Positions 25,289 through 32,993 of a DNA stretch of 34,192 nucleotides are shown piece by piece. The stretch is from Gammaproteobacteria bacterium UBA7310 (lineage in GTDB: Bacteria > Pseudomonadota > Gammaproteobacteria > Pseudomonadales > Ketobacteraceae): assembly GCA_002471665.1 (NCBI GenBank), contig DKQK01000058.1:1-34192 (forward strand), read 5' to 3'. Each line of letters starts with the position of its first letter. Within the stretch, counting starts at the first letter, position 1. The translations under genes and the position numbers were made by a program. The notes beneath the pieces are model-generated. The model ran no database searches. It was given only the letters and a program-made list of their open reading frames with translations, and was not told the DNA's origin.

Positions 25289-25861
25289 CTAAGGAATGAA
25301 TTCCACCCGCACACAGTTTGCGGTGGACTCCCGTTCACCGTTACTGAAGGCTTCCTGATCGCAACTGGCGATATCCGTTTGATCCCAGGCAACCGTCACG
25401 CACAGTAACTCATCACAGTTAGCCAGGTTGATTTTGCCATTACTTATCAAGTCATCGAGGGAGCTTCTGACTTCGTAGACATCAGACTGTGCCATTTTTT
25501 CAGGCGTGCAGGCATCGTTGATGTCAGGGGCGGAGTCGGTATGGAGGCAATCGCCGGGATTGGACAAGGAACCGCTCCAGCTGGTCGCTTTGAGATAGAA
25601 TGCGCGGGCGGTAGGGGCAGTATTGGCTTTGGTACGCTCTATCAGATCCTGGGCGATCGACATGGCCTGACTGCGGCTATAGGTTCCCTCAACCTGCCTG
25701 ACAGACTTAAGCTGGAGGGCGGCAAAGCCAACAATACCGACCCCGAATACCAGCGCCGCAACCAACACTTCAATAAGGGAGATGCCCTTTTGGTATTTCA
25801 CTACACGTTGGTGTTTCACTACACGCTGACGCTTAGAAACGCTGAATCTTTTGATCACCAT
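25289..25861 (-). CDS. pilV: PilV-type minor pilin, set B, with long leader
   Basis: The mature part starts ISLIEVLVAALVFGVGIVGFAALQ, the PilV signature with Glu+5 and Ile at +1. AMSIAQDLIERTKAN follows, and the protein ends VAWDQTDIASC... VRVEFIP as PilV proteins do. The length is 190 residues from the ATG at 25861, which has GGGGGG four bases upstream. Another ATG at 25879 adds six residues and has no clear ribosome site. The leader before the cleavage glycine is 26 residues, long for a class A prepilin, and contains an 18-base tandem repeat. A GTG nearer the mature start (MKYQKG) would give a normal leader but has no ribosome site. First gene of set B. Confidence 0.85.
   Translation of the reverse strand: MVIKRFSVSKRQRVVKHQRVVKYQKGISLIEVLVAALVFGVGIVGFAALQLKSVRQVEGTYSRSQAMSIAQDLIERTKANTAPTARAFYLKATSWSGSLSNPGDCLHTDSAPDINDACTPEKMAQSDVYEVRSSLDDLISNGKINLANCDELLCVTVAWDQTDIASCDQEAFSNGERESTANCVRVEFIP
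25790..25825. repeat. 18-bp tandem repeat in the pilV leader
   Basis: Two adjacent 18-base units (25790-25807 and 25808-25825) differ at one base. In frame they encode RVVKHQ and RVVKYQ (minus strand) just before the KG cleavage site of PilV. The duplication lengthens the leader by six residues. Confidence 0.9.
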
Positions 25862-25940
25862 GCTGCCCCCCGACAACAAGCATTCTTATATTTATTTTGC
25901 ACGGCTGATGGTAACAGCGCCCGCAACCCGGGCCTCGAGA

Positions 25941-25957
25941 CAACCGACGAACGGTTG
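25941..25957. repeat. Small inverted repeat between pilE2 and pilV
   Basis: CAACCG (25941-25946) and CGGTTG (25952-25957) form a 6-bp hairpin with a 5-base loop, in the 156-base gap between the pilE2 stop and the set B pilV start. It has no T tract, so it is not a terminator. It may be an operator or chance. No clear promoter for set B was found in this gap. Confidence 0.3.
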
Positions 25958-26017
25958 AATTTGAACACCTAAACGATTTGAATTGAATACAATTTAGTCT
26001 ATCCCCATAAACCAGGG

Positions 26018-26437
26018 CTACAAGCAGTCACTCTCCGTAAGGCTGTTTGCGAACGTCCAGATTCCGGTTGAGCTATACACCAGCGTGCCACAGCGGTCAT
26101 CCACCTGATTGGTGCCCGTCACCGGTGTGGCCGTCACCGTGTAGCCAACCACTTCGCTGTCCACTACCACCGTCGCCACTGCAAAGCCATATTTTGCCGT
26201 AGCATCATCAAAGCCATTCAGCTCAGCCGCGGTAGACGGATAGGCCAGCTTCTGGGTTTTAAACTGCTCAACTCGGCCGGCAATTTCAAGGACCTTACCC
26301 ACCGCCTGTTTGCGAGCGGTTTTCTTGATGTATTCGGTGTAACCTGGATAGCCAAACAACGCCAGAATCCCTACGATGGCGACCACAAGCAGCAGCTCTA
26401 CAAGAGTAAGGCCCTTGGTTGACCGAATGTTCCTCAT
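26018..26437 (-). CDS. Second PilE-like type IV pilin (pilE2)
   Basis: The 139-residue pilin has leader MRNIRSTKG and then LTLVELLLVVAIVGILALFGYPGYTEYI. Glu+5 is present and the +1 residue is Leu rather than Phe. The PilE-like core follows (TARKQAVGKVLEIAGRVEQFKTQKLAYPST), with a C-terminal disulfide pair (DDRCGT and the near-terminal ESDCL). An in-frame ATG at 26548 exists, but the start at 26437 has a strong GGGAGGGA site and the proper short leader. It could be a minor pilin or an accessory subunit. The gene is separated from pilE1 by a terminator and a candidate promoter, so it may be expressed independently. Confidence 0.85.
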   Translation of the reverse strand: MRNIRSTKGLTLVELLLVVAIVGILALFGYPGYTEYIKKTARKQAVGKVLEIAGRVEQFKTQKLAYPSTAAELNGFDDATAKYGFAVATVVVDSEVVGYTVTATPVTGTNQVDDRCGTLVYSSTGIWTFANSLTESDCL

Positions 26438-26496
26438 TGATCCCTCCCTATCCCTACTTAGCATGGCCTTGGCATGACAGCCCGGCAAAGCGAGAT

Positions 26497-26525
26497 AGAA
26501 TAAACCAGTTTTATGTTCACACCAA
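26497..26525 (-). promoter_or_regulatory. Candidate sigma-70 promoter of pilE2
   Basis: On the minus strand, TTGGTG (26525-26520), 17 bases, then TATTCT (26502-26497) is a moderate sigma-70 match with ideal spacing. It lies directly downstream of the pilE1 terminator and about 60 bases before the pilE2 ATG. Confidence 0.4.
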
Positions 26526-26531
26526 GAAACG

Positions 26532-26563
26532 AAAAACGGCCTATCCATAAATTGGATAGGCCG
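26532..26563 (-). terminator. Rho-independent terminator after pilE1
   Basis: Perfect 11-bp arms CGGCCTATCCA (26537-26547) and TGGATAGGCCG (26553-26563) enclose a 5-base loop. On the minus strand five T residues follow (26536-26532). It starts about 34 bases after the pilE1 stop and should end or attenuate the set A transcript before pilE2 and set B. Confidence 0.88.
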
Positions 26564-26597
26564 CTGAATAGACCATCAGGCTGAGAGTGTTATCAAA

Positions 26598-27023
26598 CTA
26601 CCAGCATTCCCCACCACCGGTTGACCCTTTTGCCCCCACATGATTCAAGGTTAAGGTGGCGCAGTCGGTGTCACTGACCTGCGCACCTGTAGCCGTGGCT
26701 GTCAACGCAAAACAGGAGTAGTAAGTGGTGTTACTCACCGTACGGCTGCAACTCAGATTCACCGAAATCGTATAATATCCCTCCGGCGAACTGGTACCAT
26801 CGGAATTGGTCACCAGTTTACTGACATCACTGGAGTAGGTATTGGACTCGGTATACAAGCGCTCCTGCCTGGCGGCCGCTTCCTGCAATGCGGCACGGCC
26901 ATCTGCCCGGCGCGACTTCTGAACTGAGTTTTGATAAGAGGGGTAGCCAATGGCGGCCAGGATCGCCACAATTGCCACCACGATCATCAACTCCACCAGC
27001 GTAAATCCTCGATTGATTTTCAT
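26598..27023 (-). CDS. pilE: PilE-type minor pilin, set A (pilE1)
   Basis: The product is a 141-residue pilin with leader MKINRG and then FTLVELMIVVAIVAILAAIGYPSYQNSV, an ideal class A N terminus with Phe+1 and Glu+5. The PilE segment RRADGRAALQEAAARQERLYTESNTYS follows, as in Pseudomonas PilE. The four cysteines could form two disulfides, the last being next to the C-terminal Trp (GECW). PilE is thought to link the tip complex to the shaft. It begins 19 bases after the giant pilY1 with GAGGA upstream. Its place as the last gene after pilY1 is the same as in Pseudomonas. Confidence 0.92.
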   Translation of the reverse strand: MKINRGFTLVELMIVVAIVAILAAIGYPSYQNSVQKSRRADGRAALQEAAARQERLYTESNTYSSDVSKLVTNSDGTSSPEGYYTISVNLSCSRTVSNTTYYSCFALTATATGAQVSDTDCATLTLNHVGAKGSTGGGECW

Positions 27024-27042
27024 TGCTTACGCTTCCTCTTGG

Positions 27043-30000
27043 TTAAAATTCAATATTGAAGATCTGACGCCAGGACTGTCGACGCATGGACACTGAACTC
27101 TGGAACGGCTCGATCACCCGCACCCGGCCCGTGGAATCGTGCATGACCAGGTTACCATCCGGCAGATTGGTCATATCTCCCGCCTTACCGGCGCCCATAT
27201 CCAGGAACGGCAGTATTTTGGTAATGGTTTGCTCCGAATTATTGGGATCGGTTACTTCTTCAGAATCCAGGTAGTACTCAATAGAGGCGACACCGGTTAC
27301 TGCGTTGATGGCCCAACTGTTGGATGTACCCTCTGGATTACATTGATCATCACTGGGGATGTATTCGGAGAATACAATGGACTCAAGATAGGACGTAGCC
27401 CTGGTATCTGAGCGTCCACTGGGGTCTGAGCCGTTATAGTACAGATCCCGTATCCAGCCACTGATGCTGCTGCTATTGATCAGGGTAGTCAACGCGGAGG
27501 TGGTGGTCACGCCGGCGGGCCCATTTTCAATGGTGCCATTGGCGTACACATCGATCCCGGTGACGTCCTGCAGTTCGCTGGTGAGAACGGGGCCAAAGGT
27601 CAGCTCGTAGTTTGAGTCAATAGGTTCTTTCACCCCGGCGAAATACTCCTGCTGGGTGCTGGCACCATCACTGTTGATCAGCATGCGCCCGGTTCCAAAA
27701 TACACCCAACGACGACCGTACACGTCCGATTTAGCCAATGGAGCCCCCATCACCGTGCGCTGGATATCGGTCAAGGTGCCAATGGCTGAGCCCGATAGCC
27801 AGGTGTCTCCCGTGCCACTGCTGTTCAGCTTCAGTCTGGCCACTTGCCCATCCTGCACCAGGCTGCCACCGGTGTTCAGGCCAAAGTACACGGCATCGTC
27901 CACATAATCCCGATCCCAGTCTTCAGCGGTCAGGTCGCCAAGATAGGCGTTACTTTCCAGTGTAATCGTTTTTGGCCATCCACTGGCCCAATCCAATGTG
28001 TCCAGATCCAGGTCAAACGCGTACAAGCGGGCATTTTGATCACTGGTGGCCGCATCCAGGTCGGTGGGGCCGGAACCAAACACCAGCAACCAGCGATTGA
28101 CTGCAGGGGTTTCCCAGGAGCCTGAGGAATCAGCAACCCGATTCTTGATCAACGTTGGCTTGCCCAATGTGAATCCCAGGTTGGGGTGGCTGATCTCAGC
28201 AAGCAACGTGGGTTCCGCTTCCGGGTCAGTGACATCGAATACCATGACGCTGGGCCGGATCACCGTGTTCGCCCTGGTGCCATCCCGCTCGTTATTGGCA
28301 TCCTCATCAACGTTGACGGTGAATGGCCCGCCACCCATGCGCATGGTGACCACCAGAATGGTACCCCAACCATCAGGGTGGGTAGCATCATCCGGGAAAA
28401 TGTTCACATCAAAGGATTGCGGGGCACCGTCGATCAATGCCATATGGGTGTAATCCGCGTCCGCCACGAACTGCAGATGGGGTAAGGCTGCCCGCGGTAT
28501 AAAAGACCACAGTTCCGCCCCCAAGGGATGGGCAACGGCACTGCTATTACTTAATTGAGTGACATAACCACGCTGTGAATCATCCCAAAAGCCGGCATTG
28601 AAGGCATGCAGCATGCCGTCGTTGCTGCCCACGTACACTACCTGACGGCGATTGAACTTGGCGGTCATGTAATCGGCGTAGGTATCATCACCATAGCGGC
28701 TGTAGTACACCTCACTGGGGCGCCCCACCACTACGGGAGTAGAGTGCACAATATCCGCCAGGCGCCATACCTCTTGGGTACCGTCCTGGTTGTAATCGAT
28801 GGTGCGATTACGCAGGCCGGCAATCTCCTGGCCCCGAATCCAGTTAATGATGTTATTGCGTTCGCTCAGGGTGAGGTCAGGGTCTCCGGTTTGACCGGCA
28901 ATATTGTCGTCCATGAATTCAATGTAATTAACTTCATTGATATCAGCAGTGGTTTGCGCAAGGTTGGCAGACGAACTTTCCAGGGCCAACTGCTTGCTGC
29001 TGTAATCATAGGCATATTCATACAGGGAATTCAGTGTGGCGTCGTCATCGTAGACGGTATCCGGGCCATTATTGGTATAGCTGGTATTCAGCGCCTCCAA
29101 CAAATCGGCCAGAGTCGCATCCAGATCCGCGTTATCCACGGATGGAACCGCTTCCCGGGGCGCACCATCTTCAAAGGATAAAATGGCGGAGAGAAGGTCA
29201 CTGCGCTCGGTTACCCCCATGCCCTCAATACTGTTGAGATCGTCTGACTCTTCGCCGCTGAGCAGTTCCGTGTAATCCGCCACGAAATCTTCAATATTGT
29301 TTATCCACTCATAGGCATTGGCCACTTCGCTGGCAATCTCTGCCGCATCATAGGCGTTCTGCGCGTCCGTTACGGCGGATTCAGCGGTACTCAATGCGGA
29401 TTGCGCATCCGTCACCGCTGTATTGGCATTGTTCAACGCTGTCTGTTTGGCGTTGAATTCCGTTTGCGCTGCAGTTTGTTCACTGACCTGGGTGGACTGA
29501 TTATTGATCGCCGCAGTCAGATTGCCATCCGCTGTGTTGTAGGCGGTTTGGGCGGTAGACTGATTGGATTCTGCCGTCTGCAATTGACCATTAATGGTAT
29601 TGAACTCGTTGGTTTCGGTGGTTTGTGTCGTAATTGCAGAGTCCAACGTACCTTGCTTGGTATTCAGTACGCCTTGCTTGGTGTCTCTCTCAAGCTCCGC
29701 TGCATCACGGGCGGCCTCGGCGTCTTGATACACCTGGCTGGTAGGGGGCATGCCGGAATCAATCACTGTATCAAAGGCCTTTTGAGCGGCGTCCAACTCG
29801 TCCTGCGCGGTATCCAACTCACCCTGCGCGATATCCCGTTCCTCGGTTGCCGTTATTACAGCCGCATCTGCCGCATCCTTGTCGGCCAAGGCATCGGACC
29901 AGGGGGTTTGCAGGTCTTCAACCGCCTGGTTGGCTGCTGTGAGGTCGTCTTCCGCCTGGTCAAACACACTCTGCTTGTCCGCCACATCCTGGTTGGCATC

Positions 30001-32046
30001 CAGTACATCCTGTGTTTCTTCATTGAGGGTGGTCTGGGCAGTATTGTATTCAGTCTGGGCAGTCAATTGGGCAGCTTCGGCATTCTCAAAATCCTTTTGT
30101 GCTGAATCTCGGTCACTGATCGCTGACGTCAGTTCAGTTGCACGATCATCTTTGTCGGCTTGTGCGGTGGCTGCAGTCACGGTGCCGGCGTCCAAATCCG
30201 CCGTTAAATCCGGGTATTGCTCAGCCAGCTTGTCCAGCGCCGCCTGAATAGCCGATGTGATTGCGGCCAGGTTACTCAGATAGGTAGTGATCTGGTCATC
30301 CAGCGCGGTTAACGCATCGGCCACATCTGATTCATCAACATCAACTTCGGTTAACAAGCTGAGTTCCGTTGCCAAATTATTGGTATAGGTTGACACATCA
30401 ACAGCGACAAAATCCTGCAGGGTGGAGCCATCCACACTGGTGTAAACCCGACGGCCACCGGTTGCGCTGCCATCGGCCGTTGCCGAGTACTCTCTCTGCG
30501 TCGTCACATTGGTGAGAGCCGCCAGAGTATCGCGGGCGTTCCAGATGGATTTTATGTCCTCAATTGCAGAAATCTCAGTACTACCGGTATCGATTACGAT
30601 GTCGTCCGCAGAGGTGGCATCCTTCGTGGCCACAGTACTGATCATTCGATTGACGTAAGTGACCTTATCATTGGCGTTGTATTCAAACTCAATGATACGA
30701 TCGGTAACGTAATCCCCCAACAGGCCATCTTGATTGGTGTCTTCACGCAGCTTGCGGTTCTCGTCAATAAAGAATCCATGGAGTGTACCAACCCAATTAA
30801 CGGTATCCCCCAGATAGGTGCGAGAAGGGGTATACAGGGCCTGGAAGTCGGCGGAAAGACCATTGCCCCGGTTGGCAACCACCGCGGCACCGGTACCGGA
30901 TGCACTTTTATTGATGATGTCCGTAAAGATGGTGTTGAGTTCACTGGTTAATGTGGACAGGTCATTAGCCACAAATGCTGTATCTGCGCCACCACCACCA
31001 AGGGCAATTTGCGTCAAATAGCTGGTCGCTCCGGACCCTGCACCAAAGCCAATCACATAGGTAATGACTCCCGCATCTTGCAATGCCTGGGCCTTCTCTC
31101 TTACTTCCTGAGTCAGGTCAGCCACTACCGCATCGGTACAAGTATTATTACGGTTAGCAGTATTGGTACACCAATTGTAGTTGTAGCCGCCGCCTTGAAC
31201 ACGATCGGATTCAAGACTTACCGAAGGCAGCCCATCGGTGATCAGAATGGCAAAATTTTCATTGGTACACTGACTGGCGGTCTGAGGCCATTGCAGGTCA
31301 GTTGCACTGATGGAAGGATCGTAGGTACCGCTAACCATGGTGCCATTGTAGTAGTTCAACGCACTTTGGAATATCCCTGCCAAAGGCGTACCGCCGGTAT
31401 CAATTATCCGGCCATTAGTATAATCAGAGCTGGCATCATAATCATCGTCATCGTATTTGAACAAATCATAATAGCCGCTATCAGGGGCATCCTGCCTGAC
31501 TTCATTCAGGCTCAACTTTTCCGCCAGCTTCGCGATCCTGGCCACCACACCAGTATCGGTGGAAGAACTGTCCACATTGCCAATCGGCACATGCAAATAA
31601 CCGCGATCTATCTGTAGCTGGCGGCTATTCGTGTTCGGCACAGCTATGTTCGAGGACTCCCAGTACTGAGTGGGTGAAGTCCCATCGCGGAAGTATTCAT
31701 TGGAGGGATCCGGCTGGAACGTCATTAATCCCATGTCTACATTATCGTCATAGGCATCCATCAGCTCGGCAATCGCCTGCCTGGCAATCACTGAGCGAGA
31801 AAGCGCGTAATTCTGGTTGTAGCCGGTACCCGCAATATTCCAACGCATACTACCGGAGGTATCCAGCATCAGTAGTACTTTTGGCTGGGATGTATTGATG
31901 GATGAAGTCAACAGTGGTGGCAGAGAATCATAATCCGTCGCCAGTCCGTCTGCGTTCGCCCATTGCAATGGCACACCCGCTCCCAGTGAGAGGAAGCACA
32001 GCGTAAGAACCTTGTTCATGACTGCTTTATTTACATCCCGTTTCAT
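27043..32046 (-). CDS. pilY1: Giant PilY1-type pilus tip adhesin with coiled-coil insertion, set A
   Basis: The 1667-residue product has a signal peptide (VLTLCFLSLGAGV..., cleaved near ANA) and a von Willebrand A domain from ~55, with metal-site motif DTSGSM at Asp62. An EF-hand-like loop starts at Asp436 (DTNQDGLLGD). A large insertion (~555-1040) follows, then the usual bridge NIINWIRGQEIAGLRNR, a second acidic loop at Asp1084 (DYNQDGTQE) and the PilC/PilY1 beta-propeller (VVYVGSNDGMLHAFN to the end). PilY1 of P. aeruginosa is ~1160 residues, and the excess equals the insertion. AGGTGA precedes the ATG by six bases. The frame is intact throughout and the propeller looks normal, so this is a working gene. 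It lies between a small exported protein gene and pilE1. Confidence 0.92.
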   Translation of the reverse strand: MKRDVNKAVMNKVLTLCFLSLGAGVPLQWANADGLATDYDSLPPLLTSSINTSQPKVLLMLDTSGSMRWNIAGTGYNQNYALSRSVIARQAIAELMDAYDDNVDMGLMTFQPDPSNEYFRDGTSPTQYWESSNIAVPNTNSRQLQIDRGYLHVPIGNVDSSSTDTGVVARIAKLAEKLSLNEVRQDAPDSGYYDLFKYDDDDYDASSDYTNGRIIDTGGTPLAGIFQSALNYYNGTMVSGTYDPSISATDLQWPQTASQCTNENFAILITDGLPSVSLESDRVQGGGYNYNWCTNTANRNNTCTDAVVADLTQEVREKAQALQDAGVITYVIGFGAGSGATSYLTQIALGGGGADTAFVANDLSTLTSELNTIFTDIINKSASGTGAAVVANRGNGLSADFQALYTPSRTYLGDTVNWVGTLHGFFIDENRKLREDTNQDGLLGDYVTDRIIEFEYNANDKVTYVNRMISTVATKDATSADDIVIDTGSTEISAIEDIKSIWNARDTLAALTNVTTQREYSATADGSATGGRRVYTSVDGSTLQDFVAVDVSTYTNNLATELSLLTEVDVDESDVADALTALDDQITTYLSNLAAITSAIQAALDKLAEQYPDLTADLDAGTVTAATAQADKDDRATELTSAISDRDSAQKDFENAEAAQLTAQTEYNTAQTTLNEETQDVLDANQDVADKQSVFDQAEDDLTAANQAVEDLQTPWSDALADKDAADAAVITATEERDIAQGELDTAQDELDAAQKAFDTVIDSGMPPTSQVYQDAEAARDAAELERDTKQGVLNTKQGTLDSAITTQTTETNEFNTINGQLQTAESNQSTAQTAYNTADGNLTAAINNQSTQVSEQTAAQTEFNAKQTALNNANTAVTDAQSALSTAESAVTDAQNAYDAAEIASEVANAYEWINNIEDFVADYTELLSGEESDDLNSIEGMGVTERSDLLSAILSFEDGAPREAVPSVDNADLDATLADLLEALNTSYTNNGPDTVYDDDATLNSLYEYAYDYSSKQLALESSSANLAQTTADINEVNYIEFMDDNIAGQTGDPDLTLSERNNIINWIRGQEIAGLRNRTIDYNQDGTQEVWRLADIVHSTPVVVGRPSEVYYSRYGDDTYADYMTAKFNRRQVVYVGSNDGMLHAFNAGFWDDSQRGYVTQLSNSSAVAHPLGAELWSFIPRAALPHLQFVADADYTHMALIDGAPQSFDVNIFPDDATHPDGWGTILVVTMRMGGGPFTVNVDEDANNERDGTRANTVIRPSVMVFDVTDPEAEPTLLAEISHPNLGFTLGKPTLIKNRVADSSGSWETPAVNRWLLVFGSGPTDLDAATSDQNARLYAFDLDLDTLDWASGWPKTITLESNAYLGDLTAEDWDRDYVDDAVYFGLNTGGSLVQDGQVARLKLNSSGTGDTWLSGSAIGTLTDIQRTVMGAPLAKSDVYGRRWVYFGTGRMLINSDGASTQQEYFAGVKEPIDSNYELTFGPVLTSELQDVTGIDVYANGTIENGPAGVTTTSALTTLINSSSISGWIRDLYYNGSDPSGRSDTRATSYLESIVFSEYIPSDDQCNPEGTSNSWAINAVTGVASIEYYLDSEEVTDPNNSEQTITKILPFLDMGAGKAGDMTNLPDGNLVMHDSTGRVRVIEPFQSSVSMRRQSWRQIFNIEF
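29300..30340 (-). other. Coiled-coil-encoding insertion inside set A pilY1
   Basis: Residues ~570-915 form a long run with heptad-like spacing, rich in Ala, Gln, Thr, Asp and Asn and free of Cys. It contains variations on a theme such as AQTEYNTAQTTL, AQTAYNTADGNL, AQTEFNAKQTAL and AVTDAQSALSTAES/AVTDAQNAYDAAEI. Breaks at ~718 (LQTPW) and ~766 (SGMPPTSQ) suggest separate helices, perhaps folding back as hairpins. A globular-looking tail (~915-1040) joins it to the bridge before the propeller. Short in-frame repeats such as KQGVLNTKQGTL show growth by local duplication. Confidence 0.8.
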
Positions 32047-32071
32047 AGCTGTTCACCTGCTCTCTGTCGTA

Positions 32072-32401
32072 CTACTTACTGATAACAACGCGCTTCAGTT
32101 CTAAATCGTTGGAAAAGTGGAAGGTTACCAATGCATCCTGCACCTCGTACCACTGATCAACGGGCCGGGTATCCACCAACTCCACACTGAACGGAATTTC
32201 CCGCAGGCCTCTTTCCGTATCCAGAGTGCGCTCATCCAAACGTTGATGTAATACCATCGTTGTGGTGACCTCTGTAGACTCCCGCGGCTTGCCCACTTCC
32301 AGCGACAGGCGCCTTTCTTCTGCGGCAGTCGCAAACACCGGAACCACTGCCAGAGATAACGCCATCATTGCGGGTTTTAGTAAACTTGAAACATTATTCA
32401 T
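32072..32401 (-). CDS. Small exported protein of unknown function in the pilus operon
   Basis: The 109-residue product is not recognised. A signal peptide (MNNVSSLLKPAMMALSLAVV, cleaved near ATA-AEE) is followed by an ~80-residue mature domain with predicted beta strands (RRLSLEV, TTTMVLHQRL, PFSVELVD, YEVQDALVTFHFS). It ends LELKRVVISK and has no cysteines. The start at 32401 has GGAG seven bases upstream; a longer frame reaches 32506 inside pilX and is not supported. It lies between pilX and pilY1, both closely spaced, so it is probably part of set A. Pseudomonas has a small pilY2 gene after pilY1, but the position differs and I see no basis for equating them. A periplasmic partner of PilY1 or the pilins is a guess. 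Confidence 0.7.
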   Translation of the reverse strand: MNNVSSLLKPAMMALSLAVVPVFATAAEERRLSLEVGKPRESTEVTTTMVLHQRLDERTLDTERGLREIPFSVELVDTRPVDQWYEVQDALVTFHFSNDLELKRVVISK

Positions 32402-32415
32402 AACAATCTCCTGCC

Positions 32416-32991
32416 TCAATCCACTCGATAGGTGGACTGCAACATCACGCGTGTTTCGGGGTGGGTTCCATAACCCAATGCCGTTACCCTGTATATTCGT
32501 ACCCAACTGGTGTAGTCAGGTGGTTCTGTATAGCTGGTGGGATCGCGGGGGCTGTAACACATGAACTCAATCAGGTATTTTGGTTTCTCTACAGCGGCAA
32601 TAGAAACCGAGTAGGTTGCCGCCCCGGAGGCCCAGATGGATGCAGACTGCCATACCGGCGTACCCGAAGAATCCACCTCGCACATGGAGTTAGAGGCAGA
32701 CGGGTAGCTGCCGCGAAAACACAGCCCCCCGGTACAGTTTGTTGTCCAGCACGGTGAACCGGAACTGCAACCAAGATGCGAATGATCCCAACCACCATCG
32801 TAATCATCCAGCCAACGCTCACCCTGCACCAAAGCCGCTTCTGCCATCTCAAATGCGATATCGTAATCCCGCTGACTGTTGGTCATCTTTTCGGTCATGG
32901 ACACACCACTGATGGATGCGATTCCCACCACCGTCAGTATCAACAACATCACCAGGCTGATCAGCAACACACTTCCGCTTTGCTTTTTCAT
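32416..32991 (-). CDS. pilX: PilX-type minor pilin, set A
   Basis: The 191-residue product has leader MKKQSG followed by SVLLISLVMLLILTVVGIASISG, the PilX N-terminal helix without Glu+5. Then comes MTEKMTNSQRDYDIAFEMAEAALVQGE, which is the conserved PilX_N-type segment. The C-terminal half has several cysteines (HLGCSSGSPCWTTNCTGGLC) that probably make disulfides, and ends YRVTALGYGTHPETRVMLQS as PilX proteins do. It begins two bases after the pilW stop with GGGGG upstream, and is followed 14 bases later by the small exported protein gene. It shares only the general PilX pattern with the set B copy. Confidence 0.9.
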   Translation of the reverse strand: MKKQSGSVLLISLVMLLILTVVGIASISGVSMTEKMTNSQRDYDIAFEMAEAALVQGERWLDDYDGGWDHSHLGCSSGSPCWTTNCTGGLCFRGSYPSASNSMCEVDSSGTPVWQSASIWASGAATYSVSIAAVEKPKYLIEFMCYSPRDPTSYTEPPDYTSWVRIYRVTALGYGTHPETRVMLQSTYRVD

Positions 32992-32993
32992 GA

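Noticed and set aside
28606..29181. Plus-strand 191-codon frame opposite pilY1
   Set aside because: Antisense shadow of the insertion tail and bridge; no start signal or motif.
29401..30105. Plus-strand open frame of 234 codons opposite the pilY1 coiled coil
   Set aside because: The biased codons of the repetitive coil leave the antisense frame free of stops. The apparent Leu/Gly-rich repeats mirror the coil and have no ribosome site.
32072..32401. Naming the small exported protein PilY2
   Set aside because: PilY2 follows pilY1 in Pseudomonas, whereas this gene precedes it, and no sequence resemblance could be shown.
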